The position numbers and the translations under genes were made by a program. Positions 11,321-22,920 of a DNA stretch of 64,000 bases are shown piece by piece. Source of the DNA: Bos javanicus (Eukaryota > Chordata > Mammalia > Artiodactyla > Bovidae); NCBI RefSeq assembly GCF_032452875.1, contig NC_083881.1, forward strand, positions 62,627,689 through 62,691,688, in the 5' to 3' direction. Below the pieces are notes generated by a model that saw nothing but the letters and a program-made list of their open reading frames with translations, did not search any database and was not told where the DNA came from. The first letter of the stretch is position 1, and the number at the start of each line of letters is the position of its first letter.

Positions 11321-13199
11321 CCAGGATTAAGGTCATAAGGCCTGAATGTTACTAAAATGCTTGTAATAAATTGCCTGCATGGCATCTGTCTAAAAGATTT
11401 TAAATTCTGCAATAGAAGGATCTGAGTATTGCTCTTTTAGGGACATATCATGTCTGTGGTACAAGACTCTCCACTGAGTACTTTGAGAAAAGACCAATTA
11501 AGCTGAGGTCTGTCAGTGCTCTTGTAGGTGTGTTTCCTGTTTCCTGTTTGCAAAGGCAACTACAGAAGAAGTAAAAGTAACAGCCTTTCATAAACCGCTT
11601 ACTGAGCTGTCAAGTGTTCAAGTAAATTATTCATTAATTATGAGTGATCTCAGTTGCAGGGCCAGAGAACTGCCGGCGAGCAAATCTGGCCTTACAGCTG
11701 TGGAAGGCTCTGAGACCCGGGACACTGCGTGACTGCATATTGTGAGTTACTTTTTTAACCTTTCAAATGCCTGGGTTTTGAATTGTGTAAATTATGATTC
11801 AGAATGCAAAGATGTTGCATCCTGGTTAAGTTGTTGTGTGTTAAATGTTTCTGGTATTTGGTAAATAGAAAATGCTAGTTTATATCTGCCATTAAAGCTT
11901 TGTCATGAAGTATGCATTTCCATTTTTAACTCTAGATAAATTTCTGTTACCAAAAACTATTTTACCATTTTACTTTTTAAAAAATTCTTTTCTGTAGTGA
12001 CTCTGATTAAATAGAAATTTACTTAATTAAAAAAACAAACAAACAAGTAGGAGAAGGGATAATGAAATAAAAAACCCAACTTGCTTCCTGGAGAAAAGGA
12101 CAATATATATGTGCCCCTCCTTACTTTCCATATCTATCATTTAATACAAAAGATCGAAGAGGATACTGTGCAGCAAATAGATGGAATATTTTTTAATTCA
12201 GAAAAGATTCTTTTGAAATCCTGTTATGGTATAATGAGGGCAGCAGCACCCACAATCATGAGTTTCCTGTTAAGATAGGAACACTATTACTTTCCTATTT
12301 AGTTGGTGTGGGTCTCAAAAGCCATCTCATTGAACGTTTAGGAAATTGGCTTTTCAGGAAGGGAAATCTATTGATTTATGAATTCCTTGGACAATTTTCA
12401 AAATATGTTAATTGCTCCAGATGCGAGCCAGCCAAGGTTTGTAGACAAGGTAGTTTGGCTTAAGCCCTGGCAATACTTTTTGTGACTGTGAAGAAGGCAT
12501 GAATACTTACTTGGCCAAATAGTTCTATATGAAGACCAAATGGTAAAAATATTAAAGTGAACGTGGGCCAGAACAGAACCTTAGTTTGTATTTTGCTGAT
12601 ACTTCAGGGAAGGGAGATAAGTCAATATAAAATGAAACTTATATGTATTTAGCTCTTTTTCATCCCACTTCCTTCATCACCCATTAACTCTCTATGGTTT
12701 AATTAATAGATGAGTAATATAGCTCATCTGGATATAATGAGAAAGTGAAAGTGAAAAGCCTTTCACTTTCAATTGTATTCCAAATTGAATAAAGCCAGTT
12801 CTTTTAATGAAAGCTATAGGACAGTAATAAAATATTTGAAGTCGAGCTAGTCAATATCTATTGTTTTTTTTTTTCTCATAACATTTATAACTAAGCCTCA
12901 ATGCCAATACATTTCTCCTGAAGGCCAGGAGAGAATTATGCATTTAAGTTGGCAGTAATCAGGCGGCTTGAGATACTCTGAAGTACTTATGGATCACACC
13001 CCTAAACATGGTAGTAGCCATTGCATTAATTCCTTGGATCATTGTGATATCAAGCTAAAGAATAATGAGAAATGTGTATTTTTGCCCCCAAAGACAGTAA
13101 AGCATATGTATGATCCAACATAAGAACCCTTCCCCTTAATGTGACGGTGTGGAGAATCAGTATGTCTGCTATTGGCCCTCCGCAAGCATCCAAGTCTCT
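11321..13199. other. Unassigned DNA with one relatively GC-rich island
   Basis: No repeat family recognised over about 1.9 kb, the longest such stretch in the first 13 kb. The part near 11530-11760 is distinctive: tandem tttcctg words, a few CpGs (gccggcgag, cccggg, ctgcgtg) and a GTGAGT donor-like word at 11742. No convincing exon can be defined. A short perfect inverted repeat lies at 12741-12770. Confidence 0.4.
12741..12770. repeat. Perfect 11-bp inverted repeat
   Basis: gaaagtgaaag at 12741-12751, an 8-base spacer, and its exact reverse complement at 12760-12770. The same words occur in the linkers of Bov-A2 dimers, so this may be a recombined SINE-linker scrap rather than a functional hairpin. 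Confidence 0.6.
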
Positions 13200-13458
13200 G
13201 TCTCTTTTAAAAAAATTTCATTTATTTACTTGTTTATGGCTGCACTGGGTGTTGGTTGCAGTGCTGTGGCTTTCTCTAATTGCTGCAAGTAGGGGTTACT
13301 CTTTGGTTGCGGTGCATGGGCTCCTCACTGCAGTGGCTTCTCTTGTTGTGGAGCATGGTCTCTAGAGCTCCAGCACAGCAGTTATGATACATGGGCTTAG
13401 TTGCCCTGTGGTATGTGGAATCTTCCCAGGCCAGGGATCGAACTTGTGTCCCCTACAT

Positions 13459-13474
13459 TGCAAGGAGGATTCTT
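13459..13474. repeat. Target-site duplication of the L1, left copy
   Basis: Sixteen bases, tgcaaggaggattctt, identical to 19263-19278. The left copy is followed directly by poly(T), the complement of the L1 poly(A). Confidence 0.95.
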
Positions 13475-13997
13475 TTTTTTTAAATAATTAATAAATTAAT
13501 TAATTTTTTGGAGGCTAATTACTTTACAATATTGTATTGGTTTTGCCATACATTGACATGAATCCACCACGGGTGTACATGTGTTCCCCATTCTGAACCC
13601 CACCTCCCACCTCCCTCCCTATCTCATCCCTCTGGGTCATCCCAGTGCACCAGCCCCGAGGACCCTGTATCATGCATCGAACCTGGACTGGTGATCCATT
13701 TCACATATGATAATATACATGTTTCAATGCCATTCTCCCAAACCATCCCACCCTCACCCTCTCCCACAGAGTCCAAAAGACTGTTCTATATATCTGTGTC
13801 TTTTTTGCTGTCTCACATACAGGGTTATTGTTACCATCTTTCTAAATTCTATACATATGCATTAGTATACTGTATTGGTGTTTTTCTTTCTGGCTTAGTT
13901 CACTCTGTATAATCGGCTCCAGTTTCATCCACCTCATTAGAACTGATTCAAATGTATTCTTTTTAATGGCTGAGTAATACTCCATTGTGTATATGTA

Positions 13998-16900
13998 TCA
14001 CAGCTTTCTTACCCATTCATCTGCTGATGGACATCTAGGTTGCTTCCATGTCCTGGCTATTATAAACAGTGCTGCAATGAACAGTGGGGTACACGTGTCT
14101 CTTTCAATTCTGGTTTCCTTGGTGTGTATACCCAGCAGTGGGATTGCTGGGTTGTATGGCAGCTCTACTTTCAGTTTTTTAAAGAATCTCCACACTGTTC
14201 TCCATAGTGGCTGTACTAGTTTGCATTCCCACCAACAGTGTAAGAGGGTTCCCTTTTCTCCACACCCTCTCCAGCATTTATTGCTTGTAGACTTTTGGAT
14301 CGCAGCCATTCTGACTGGCGTGAAATGGTACCTCATTATGGTTTTGATTTGCATTTCTCTAATAATGAGTGATGTTGAGCATCTTTTCATGTGTTTGTTA
14401 GCCATCTGTATGTCTTCTTTGGAGAAATGTCTGTTTAGTTTTTTGGCCCATTTTTGAATTGGATCATTTATTTTTCTGGAATTGAGCTGCAGGAGTTGCT
14501 TGTATATTTTTGAGATTAATTCTTTGTCAGTTGCTTCATTAGCTATTATTTTCTCCCATTCTGAAAGCTGTCTTTTCACCTTGCTTATAGTTTCCTTTGT
14601 TGTGCAGAAGCATTTAAGTTTAATTAGGTCCCATTTGTTTATTTTTGCTTTTATTTCCAATATTCTGGGAGGTGGATCATAGAAGTTCCTGCTGTGATTT
14701 ATGTCCAAGAGTGTTTTGCCTATGTTCTCCTCTAGGAGTTTTATAGTTTCTGGCCTTAAGTTTACATCTTTAATCCATTTTGAGTTTATTTTTGTGTATG
14801 GTGTTAGAAAGTGTTCTAGTTTCATTTTTTTTAAAGTCGTTAACCAGTTTTCCCAGCACCACTTGTTAAAGAGATTGTCTTTTCCCCATTGTATATTCTT
14901 GTCTCCTTTGTCGAAGATAAGGTGACCATAGGTGCATGGATTTATCTCTGGGCTTTCTATTTTGTTCCATTGATCTATATTTCTGTCTTTGTGCCAGTAC
15001 CATACTGTCTTGATGAATGTGGCTTTGTAGTAGACCCTGAAGTCAGGCAGGTTGATTCCTCCAGTTCCATTCTTCTTTCTCAAGATTGCTTTGGCTATTC
15101 AAGGTTTTTTGTATTTCCATACAAATTGTGAAATTATTTGATCTAGTTCTGTGAAAAATACCATTGATAGCTTGATAGGGATTGCGTTGAATCTATACAT
15201 TGCTTTGGGTAGTATACTCATTTCTACTATATTGATTCTTCTGATCCATGAACCCAGTATATTTCTCCATCTATTTGTGTCCTCTTTGATTTCTTTCACC
15301 AGTGTTTTATAGTTTTCTATATATAGGTCTTTTGTTTCTTTAGGTAGATATATTCCTAAGCATTTTATTCTTTTCGTTGCAATGGTGAATGGAATTGTTT
15401 CCTTAATTTCTCTTTCTGTTTTCTCATTGTTAGTGTATAGGAATGCAAGGGATTTCTGTGTGTTGATTTTATATCCTGCAACTTTACTATATTCATTGAT
15501 TAGCTCTAGTAATTTTCTGGTAGAGTCTTTAGGGTTTTCTATGTAGAGGATCATGTCATCTGCAAACAGTGAGAGTTTTACTTCTTCTTTTCCAATCTGG
15601 ATTCCTTTTATTTCTTTTTCTGCTCTGATTGCTGTGGCCAAAACTTCCAAAACTATGTTGAATAGTAGTGGTGAGAGTGGGCACCCTTGTCTTGTTCCTG
15701 ACTTTAGGGGAAATGCTTTCAATTTTTCACCATTAAGGATAATGTTTGCTGTGGGTTTGTCATAGATAGCTTTTATTATGTTGAGGTATGTTCCCTCTAT
15801 TCCTGCTTTCTGGAGGGTTTTTTATCATAAATAGATGTTGAATTTTGTCAAAGGCTTTCTCTGCATCTATTGAGATAATCATATGGTTTTTATTTTTCAA
15901 TTTGTTAATGTGGTGTATTACATTGATTGATTTGCAGATATTAAAGAATCCTTGCATCCCTGGGAAAAGCCCACTTGGTCATAATGTATGATCTTTTTAA
16001 TATGTTGTTGGATTCTGTTTGCTATAATTTTGTTAAGGATTTTTGCATCTATGTTCATCAGTGATATTGGCCTGTAGTTTTCTTTTTTTGTGGGATCTTT
16101 GTCAGGTTTTGGTATTAGGGTGATGGTGGCCTCATAGAATGAGTTTGGAAGTTTACCTTCCTCTGCAATTTTCTGGAAGAGTTTGAGTAGGATAGGTGTT
16201 AGCTGTTCTCTAAATTTTTGGTAGAATTCAGCTGTAAAGCTGTCTGGTCCTGGGATTTTGTTTGCTGGAAGATTTCTGATTACAGTTTCAATTTCCATGC
16301 TTGTGATGGGTCTGTTAAGATTTTCTTTTCTTCCTGGTTCAGTTTTGGAAAGTTGTACTTTTCTAAGAATTTGTTCATTTCTTCCAAGTTGTCCATTTTA
16401 TTGGCATATAATTGCTGATAGTAGTCTCTTATGATCCTTTGTATTTCTGTGTTGTCTGTTGTGATCTCTCCATTTTCATTTCTAATTTTGTTGATTTGAT
16501 TTTTCTCCCTTTGTTTCTTGGTGAATCTGGCTACTGGGTTGTCAATTTTATTTAACTTCTCAAAGAACCAGCCTTTGGCTTTGTTGATTTTTGCTATGGT
16601 CTCTTTTGTTTCTTTTGCATTTATTTCTGCCCTAATTTTTAAGATTTCTTTCCTTCTACTAACCCTGGGATTCTTCATTTCTTCCTTTTCTAGTTGCTTT
16701 AGGTGTAGACTTAGGTTATTTATTTGACTTTTTTCTTGTTTCTTGAGGTAAGCCTGTATTGCTATGAACCTTCCCCTAGCACTGCTTTTACAGTGTCCCA
16801 TGCGTTTTGGGTTGTGTTTTCATTTTCATTCGCTTCTATGCATATTTTGATTTCTTTTTTGATTTCTTCTGTGATTTGTTGGTTATTCAGCAGTGTGTTG

Positions 16901-17648
16901 TTCAGCCTCCATATGTTGGAATTTTTAATAGTTTTTCTCCTATAATTGACATCTAATCTTACTGCATTGTGGTCAGAAAAGATGCTTGGAATGATTTCAA
17001 TTTTTTTTAATTTACCAAGGCTAGATTTATGGCCCAGGATGTGATCTATCCTGGAAAAGGTTCCATGTGCACTTGAAAAAAAGGTGAAATTCATTGTTTT
17101 GGGGTAAAATGTCCTATAGATATCAATTAGGTCTAACTGGTCTATTGTATCATTTAAAGTTTGTGTTTCCTTTATAATTTTCTGTTTAGTTGATCTATCC
17201 ATAGGTGTGAGTGGGGTATTAAAGTTTCCCACTATTATTGTGTTATTATTAATTTCTCCTTTCATACTTGTCAACATTTGTCTTACATATTGTGGTGCTC
17301 CTATGTTGGGTACATATATATTTATAATTGTTATATCTTCTTCTTGGATGATCCTTTGATCATTATGTAGTGTCCTTCTTTGTCTCTTTTCACAGCTTTT
17401 GTTTTAAAGTCTATTTTATCTGATATGAGTATTGCTACTCCTGCTTTCTTTTGGTCTCTATTTTCATGGAATATCTTTTTCCAGCCCTTCACTTTCAGTC
17501 TGTATGTGTCCCTTGTTTCGAGGTGGGTCTCTTGTAGACAACATATATAGGGGTCTTGTTTATGTATCCATTCAGCCAGTCCTTTGGTTGGGGCATTCAA
17601 CCCATTTACATTTAAGGTAATTATTGCTAAGTATGATCTCATTGCCAT
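13998..17648 (-). pseudogene. L1 ORF2 (endonuclease-reverse transcriptase), decayed
   Basis: The frame must change several times. 17648-17331 encodes the endonuclease start (ITLNVNGLNAP, then the QETH box). 17277-16762 encodes the rest of it: the GDFN motif reads GNFN, a change at a catalytic aspartate, while SDH (SDHNAV) is intact. 16801-16280 is a linker. 16298-15918 and 15722-15099 encode RT (KPDKDPTKKENYRPISL, GTRQGCPLSPLLF, FADDM intact), with a frameshifted piece at 15957-15760 between them. An in-frame TGA at 15099-15101 follows FVWKYKKP. The last open part, from about 15098 to 13998, holds the Cys-rich knuckle CWRGC...HCWWEC. The product would be the nicking and target-primed reverse transcription enzyme of L1; this copy cannot make it. 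Confidence 0.9.
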
Positions 17649-17689
17649 TTACTTTATTGTTTGGGGTTCGAGTTTATACACCCTGTCTA

Positions 17690-18690
17690 GAGAAGATCCT
17701 TTGGCATTTGTTGGAGAGCTGGTTTTGTGGTGCTGAATTCTCTCAGCTTTTGCTTGTCTGTAAAGCTTTTGATTTCTCCTTCTATTTGAACGAGATCCTT
17801 GCTGGGTACAATAATCTGGGCTGTAGTTTACTTTCTTTCATCACTTTAAATATGTCCTGCCATTCCCTCCTGGCCTGAAGAGTTTCTATTGAAAGATCAG
17901 CTGTTATCCTTATGGGAATCCCCTTGTGTGTTATTTGTTGTTTTTGCCTTGCTGCTTTTAATATTTGTTCTTTGTGTTTGATCTTTGTTAATTTGATTAA
18001 TATGTGTCTTGGGGTGTTTAGCCTTGGGTTTATCCTGTTTGGGACTCTCTGGGTTTCTTGGACTTGGGTGACTATTTCCTTCCCCATTTTAGGGAAGTTT
18101 TCAACTATTATCTCCTCAAGTATTTTCTCATGGCCTTTCTTTTTGTCTTCTTCTTCTGAGACTCCTATGATTCGAATGTTGGGGCATTTAACATTGTCCC
18201 AGAGGTCTCTGAGGTTGTCCTCATTTCTTTTAATTTTTTCCTCTCTGTTTCATTTATTTCTACCATTCTATCTTCTACCTCACTAATCCTATCTTCTGCC
18301 TCTGTTATTCTGCTGTTGGTTCCCTCCAGAGTGTTTTTGATCTCATTTATTGCATTATTCATTATATATTGACTCTTTTTTTATTTCTTCTAGATCCTTG
18401 TTAAACATTTCTTACATCTTCTTAATCTTTGTCTCCAGGCTATTTATATGTAACTCCATTTTGTTTTCAAGATTTTGGATCATTTTCACTATTATTATTT
18501 GGAATTCTTTATCAGGTAGATTCCCTATCTCTTCCTCTTTTGTTTGGTTTGGTGGGCATTTATCCTGTTCCTTTACCTGCTGGGTATTTCTCTGCCTTTT
18601 CATCTTGTTTATATTGATGTGTTTGGGGTGGTCTTTCCATATTCTAGCAGTTTGTGGTTCCTCTTTATTGTGGAGGTTCTTCACTGTGGG
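17690..18690 (-). pseudogene. L1 ORF1 (RNA chaperone), decayed
   Basis: Three frame segments in order: 18684-18412 (amino-terminal, KMIQNLENKMELHINSLETKI), 18362-18165 (coiled coil with EDRISEVEDRM-type heptads) and 18087-17782 (RNA-binding carboxyl part, ARREWQDIFKVMKESKLQPRLLYPARISFK). A premature TAG at 17782-17784 replaces the expected F/E codon region. Coding-like sequence continues to about 17690. ORF1p normally forms a trimer that coats L1 RNA. Confidence 0.88.
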
Positions 18691-18699
18691 TCGGGTTAG

Positions 18700-19262
18700 A
18701 CATGTGGCTTGTCAAAGTTTCCTGGTTAGGGAAACTTGTGTCTGTGTTCTGGGGGGTGGAGCTGGATTTCTTCTCTCTGGAGTATACTGAAGTGTCCAGT
18801 AATGAGTTTTGAGATGTTAATGTGTTTGGAGTGACTTTGGGCAGCCTGTATATTGAAGCTCAGGGCTATGTTCCTGTGTTGCTGGAGAATTTGCATGGTA
18901 TGTCTTTCTCTGGAACTTGTTGGCCCTCGGGTGGTGTTTGGTTTCAGTGTAGGTATGGAGGCATTTGATGAGCTCCTATTGATTAATGTTCCCTGGAGTC
19001 AGGAGTTCTCTGGTGTTCTCAGGATTTGGACTTAATTAAGCCTCATGCCTCTGGTTTTCAGTCTTATTCTTACAGTAGCCTCAAGACTTCTCCATCTCCT
19101 TTCAAAGACAATGGGCTGCCTTTCTGGGTGCCTGATGTCCTCTGCCAGCATTCAGAAGTTGTTTTGTGGAATTTGCTCAGCGTTCAAATGTTCTTTTGAT
19201 GAATTTGTGGAGGAGAAAGTAGTCTCCCCGTCCTATTCCTCTGCCATCTTAGGATCGCCCCC
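18700..19262 (-). other. L1 5' UTR (internal promoter region)
   Basis: About 560 bp between the ORF1 start and the 5' TSD. The L1 5' UTR normally carries the sense promoter. I cannot identify individual sites beyond the conserved-looking start, which reads ctaagatggcagagg on the minus strand near 19250. Confidence 0.55.
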
Positions 19263-19278
19263 TGCAAGGAGGATTCTT
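19263..19278. repeat. Target-site duplication of the L1, right copy
   Basis: Identical to 13459-13474. It is followed by the displaced head of the CHR-1 SINE. Confidence 0.95.
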
Positions 19279-19368
19279 AACCACTGCACTGACAGGGAAG
19301 TCCAAGTCTGTCTTCTGGGTCTGTGATCTCAGGGCCAGTTGATTTCTCACTGCAGATTTCCTTCTTGA

Positions 19369-19574
19369 AAGGGTTACTCACTCAGTCATGTCCAACTCTT
19401 TGTGACCCCATGGACTGTAGCCAGCAGGCTTCTCTGTCCATGAAATTTTCCAGATGAGAATACTGGAGTGGGTTGCCATTCCCTTCTCCAGGGGACCTTC
19501 CTGACCCAGAAATTGAACCCAGGTCCCCTGCGTTGCAGGCAGATTCTTTACCATCTGAGCCACAAGGGAAGCCT
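19369..19574 (-). mobile_element. Bov-tA SINE with 12-bp TSD
   Basis: Antisense Bov-A unit then tRNA-like head ending gccacaagggaagcc. The TSD tttccttcttga is present at 19357-19368 and 19575-19586 with no mismatch. Confidence 0.93.
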
Positions 19575-19586
19575 TTTCCTTCTTGA

Positions 19587-20636
19587 GTGAGCCTTAAATA
19601 TACTCTACTCCATCTCTGATTTATGCAGAGCAACGAGAGGCTGAGTGTGTGCCAGAGGTTTGAGGCATCTGCCAGACCCAAAGGAGGAGGATTTGAATAA
19701 GAAATTAACTGGAAAGTTCTTGAGGCAGTGAAGGAACCACTTCCTGCTCAATTACTGTTGGCTTGAGAGGAGAAGGCAAGGCAAGGGTCAGGATGACCCC
19801 TTGAATAGAGATTAAACTTTCTAAGCATTCCAAAATAATGGCCTAAGGTAGCAAACATTGCCCCAATTTCCTGGGCTTTCTAGAATTTTGTTCAAGAATT
19901 CGACTCTTGTGAAAGTCACCTAGTGACAGAGTTCCTGACAACAATAGATAGGAAAGATATGTGTAAAACACTATCTGAAAGTGAAGTATATGAATAGACT
20001 CTAGATTTACAATCATTTTTGATTTGCTGTTGTCTGGGTATCTCTCTTTATCTCCCTTAGCTAGAATTACTTCGTCTGAATCCCCAAGAAGTTCATACTC
20101 TTCCCCAAGGCTTCCTATATGACTAACTTCTCAGTTACATGGATTTTTATTTTTCTACAGTTTTCTGCACTAAAGACCTTTTTCCTCCTCCTCTTAAAAA
20201 AAATGCTATTTTAATCCTCTTAGCCTAGGAGCTTACTACTTTTTATTTTCAATGTCTCATAAATCCTTTTTTATTTAAAAAAAAATCTACTTCATCAATA
20301 GCATATCTTTTGTTCGGGAGTAGTAATGGAGAGAGATTATCTCAGAGCTGAGAGCACAGGATACCACATATCTAGAGGATAATTAAGTATCCATCCATAT
20401 GTTTTCAAATAGAGACAAATACTGATTGTTCAGATAATTGATTCCCTGCAATGACTTTCCATTCAGTCATGTTTTTAAGGCCAAAACATCTAATAAAGTC
20501 AATGTTTTTTTAGAAAAAAGAATATAGTGTAGATGACTTCTCAGCAATTTTGCAGTAAGTTCTTGGAGTATCATGTAGACTTAGGAGAATGTTGTTTGTA
20601 GTAGATAACTGATGATTCCAATTAACCAAAAAGTAT
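19587..20636. other. Unassigned DNA
   Basis: About 1 kb with no repeat or exon that I can name. A/T runs near 20195-20285 are low complexity. Confidence 0.4.
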
Positions 20637-20845
20637 AGGTGATGCTAGTGGTAAAGAACATACCTGCAATGCAGGAGATGTAAGAGACTTGGGTTCAATC
20701 CCTGGGTCAGGAGATTCCCCTGGAGGAGGGCATAGCAACCCACTCCAGTATTCTTGCCTGGAGAATCCCATGGACAGAGGAGCCTGGCAGGCTACAGTCC
20801 ATAGGATCGCAAAGAGTTGAACACGACGGAAGCAGCTTAGCATGC
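20637..20845 (+). mobile_element. Bov-tA SINE
   Basis: tRNA-like head and a Bov-A unit, ending in cgacggaagcagcttagc, an altered tail. Confidence 0.85.
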
Positions 20846-20949
20846 ATGTATGCACTGATTAAGCACCTACTTACTTGAGCCCTAGTGGAAAATAATATAG
20901 TATATCATGACTCATATATTTAATAACAGATCACATTCCTAGAAACCTA

Positions 20950-21440
20950 ATTCATCTACCCATTCAGTAAATATTGAGTGCTTGCTGTATTTTAATAACA
21001 GGCATTGTGTTAAATGATGAGGATTTGAATGGAGAACACGGCAGGGATGGTTTCTGTCTCCAGTTGAGTGGTGTAGGGATGTTCATCAAATAATTACAGA
21101 AATATTCTTTACAAATGTGATCAATACTATGATAGGAGGAAAGAGCACAAAGAAAGATGGGAAACCAAGACTATAAAATAGAGGCACTACATCTAGTTGA
21201 AATGGTGATAGGGAAGGCTTCCCTGAAGAAATCTGAAGAGATGGACAGTGGGGAGGAGAGTGTTCTAGGCCAAGGCCCCGAGGTAGGAGGGAGCTTGGAG
21301 CTTACTAGGAACTGAACCAAGGCTAGTGTTGCTAGAGAACAGAGGGAGCAAGGTGTGAGGGAAAGCAGAGTGGTGGCAGGGGCGGATCATGAAAGGCTTG
21401 GTAGAGAATGAATGAATGCATGAATGCACACATGGACAAA
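20950..21440 (-). mobile_element. L2 LINE 3' region, antisense
   Basis: Begins with the complement of the L2 3' end (cagtaaatattgagtgcttg, then aggcattgtg) and runs through the characteristic ggaaggcttccctgaagaa and caaggccccgaggtaggag phrases. A second L2 3'-end scrap of the same orientation lies at about 21536-21700 (attcattcacttattcggcc). There is no coding capacity. Confidence 0.65.
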
Positions 21441-21892
21441 TGGACATACCATGGATTAGTCCTGTTGTCTCCTGTCGTTAGAGTGAAAATAAAAAGGAGT
21501 TTGCAACTGTATAATGACTCTGCTATTTGGGAGAAGGTATTCATTGATTCATTCACTTATTCGGCCAGTAAATACAAGACAAAATTCCCTGTTCATGTGG
21601 ATCTTAAATTCTAGTTGGACAAGCAGACAATATGCCAGGAAGCAAATATATAGGTTTTATAGTAATTTTTTGTCTATGATTAAATGGTGTAAGTGGTCTT
21701 TAGATGAAATTTTGAAAATTATTTCAAATATATATTGAATTGTATCTGTGTATGGTTATTCCCCTGTTTAGTTAAATAAAGTTATGTCCTCTAGCAGAGC
21801 TAGGACCACGCTCAGCACAGGTGTTCTTCAGAGTACTCAGTTCACAGTCAAAGACTTCAGAGAAATTCCAAGAGAATAAAATAAGAGAAGGA

Positions 21893-22207
21893 GGGCTTCC
21901 CTGGTGGCTCAGTAGTAAAGAATCAGTCTGCCAATGTAGGAGACATGGATTCGATCTCTGGCCTTTAGGAAGATCTCACACACTGTGGAGTAACTAAGTC
22001 TGTGCATCACGGCTGTTGAGTCTGAGCTCTAGATTCAGGAGCCACAACTACTGAAGCCGGAGTGCCTAGAGCCTGTGCTCCACAAGAGAAACCACTGCAG
22101 TGAGAAGCCCAAGCACCGCAACTAGAGAGTAGCCCGCACAGCAGTGAAGACCCTGCACAGCCAAAAATAAATAAATAAAAATGAAAGACACCTCTGTCTG
22201 AAAAAAG
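21893..22207 (+). mobile_element. CHR-1 SINE with 11-bp TSD
   Basis: tRNA-Glu-derived head (gggcttccctggtggctcag), a body rich in gagccacaactactgaag-type words, and a (aaat)n tail near 22165-22180. The TSD taagagaagga is at 21882-21892 and 22208-22218; about 25 bp of decayed tail precede the right copy. Confidence 0.9.
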
Positions 22208-22218
22208 TAAGAGAAGGA

Positions 22219-22609
22219 AGCTGAGAGATTTGTATTTACTCTTGTTTCTGAGAAGCTAGTGATAGCACACCCACCGGCACCTGACCCGCAATTCCTGGAG
22301 TGGTGGGGGCAGGAGGAGGGGAGCAATGAAAAGATTTAAGTAAAAATAGCTGAGTTGACACCAATGGGAAACGATTTAAAAGGGAGTCTTTCTATTTCTT
22401 TTTACAGAAAGAGAGCTACATATATCTTATTATACACTCAAAATACTTTGTAGATTTTGCACACATTATCTCAATAAAAGGTTCACATCATAAAATCAAC
22501 ATACACATTTAAGGAGAGATGGTTCTTTGCCACATTCCTCAAAGCTGTTTTTTAACTGATAGTGCATGTTACAATCATCAGTGACTTACATTCAGAAAAT
22601 AATACTTAC
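22219..22609. other. Unassigned DNA next to the exon candidate
   Basis: No repeat recognised. If the exon at 22610-22806 is real, this is the start of its downstream intron on the minus strand. Confidence 0.35.
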
Positions 22610-22806
22610 CTGGAACCTTGTTTGCATTTTCAGTCATGCCTGTCTTTTCTGCTTGAAGATTTCCATGTGGTACTATTTTCATATCTGCATATAAATTATT
22701 ACCATTGATGCAATTAATAAACCAGAACACCTGTGGGGTCACCTTCAGGTCTTGCTTGCCAAAGTCAGAGAGTAGTTCATGGATCAAAGGGAGGCATAAT
22801 GCGTAT
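22610..22806 (-). CDS. Candidate internal coding exon, unrecognised gene
   Basis: Read on the minus strand, 197 bp are fully open with one leftover base at each end (65 whole codons; entry needs two bases from the previous exon, exit phase 1). The 3' side is a perfect donor: exon end CAG at 22612-22610, then GTAAGTATT. The 5' side follows an AG at 22808-22807, but the upstream pyrimidine tract is poor (AT- and purine-rich), which weakens the call. The translation reads YALCLPLIHELLSDFGKQDL then KVTPQVFWFINCINGNNLYA then DMKIVPHGNLQAEKTG and a short tail. It has a normal protein-like composition and no resemblance to L1, BovB or SINE frames. I do not recognise the family. No partner exon was found. 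Confidence 0.4.
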
Positions 22807-22920
22807 CTGTTTTAATTTTCAAGAATTTCCTGCTTTCTGATTTCCAGATTACATGAATCAAAGTGATTATTTCTATATAAGACATGAGGAATAATAGAAA
22901 TGTTGTTAGTGTATCCTTTA

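Larger units (their letters stand above)
13475..19262 (-). mobile_element. Near full-length L1 LINE, antisense
   Basis: A 5.8-kb element bounded by a perfect 16-bp TSD. In transcription order: 5' UTR from 19262, ORF1 from about 18690, ORF2 from 17648 down to 13998, a 3' UTR, and poly(A) seen as poly(T) at 13475-13481. The 5' end (reverse of the cctctgccatcttagg region) looks like an authentic L1 start, so truncation is slight or absent. Both ORFs are broken, so it is not autonomous now. The exact TSD and readable ORFs make it much younger than the L1s at 1-6360 and 50800-56034. Confidence 0.95.
13200..19305 (-). mobile_element. CHR-1 SINE, split by an L1
   Basis: The tail side is at about 13200-13474 (antisense CHR-1, A-rich tail complement at 13208-13222). 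The tRNA-Glu-like head resumes at 19279-19305 (aaccactgcactgacaggga). Joining the two sides across the L1 restores a continuous tRNA-like head, so this SINE predates the L1. Only about 300 bp of the interval is SINE. Confidence 0.85.

Noticed and set aside
12741..12770. A regulatory hairpin or terminator
   Set aside because: The words equal the Bov-A2 linker; there is no gene next to it.
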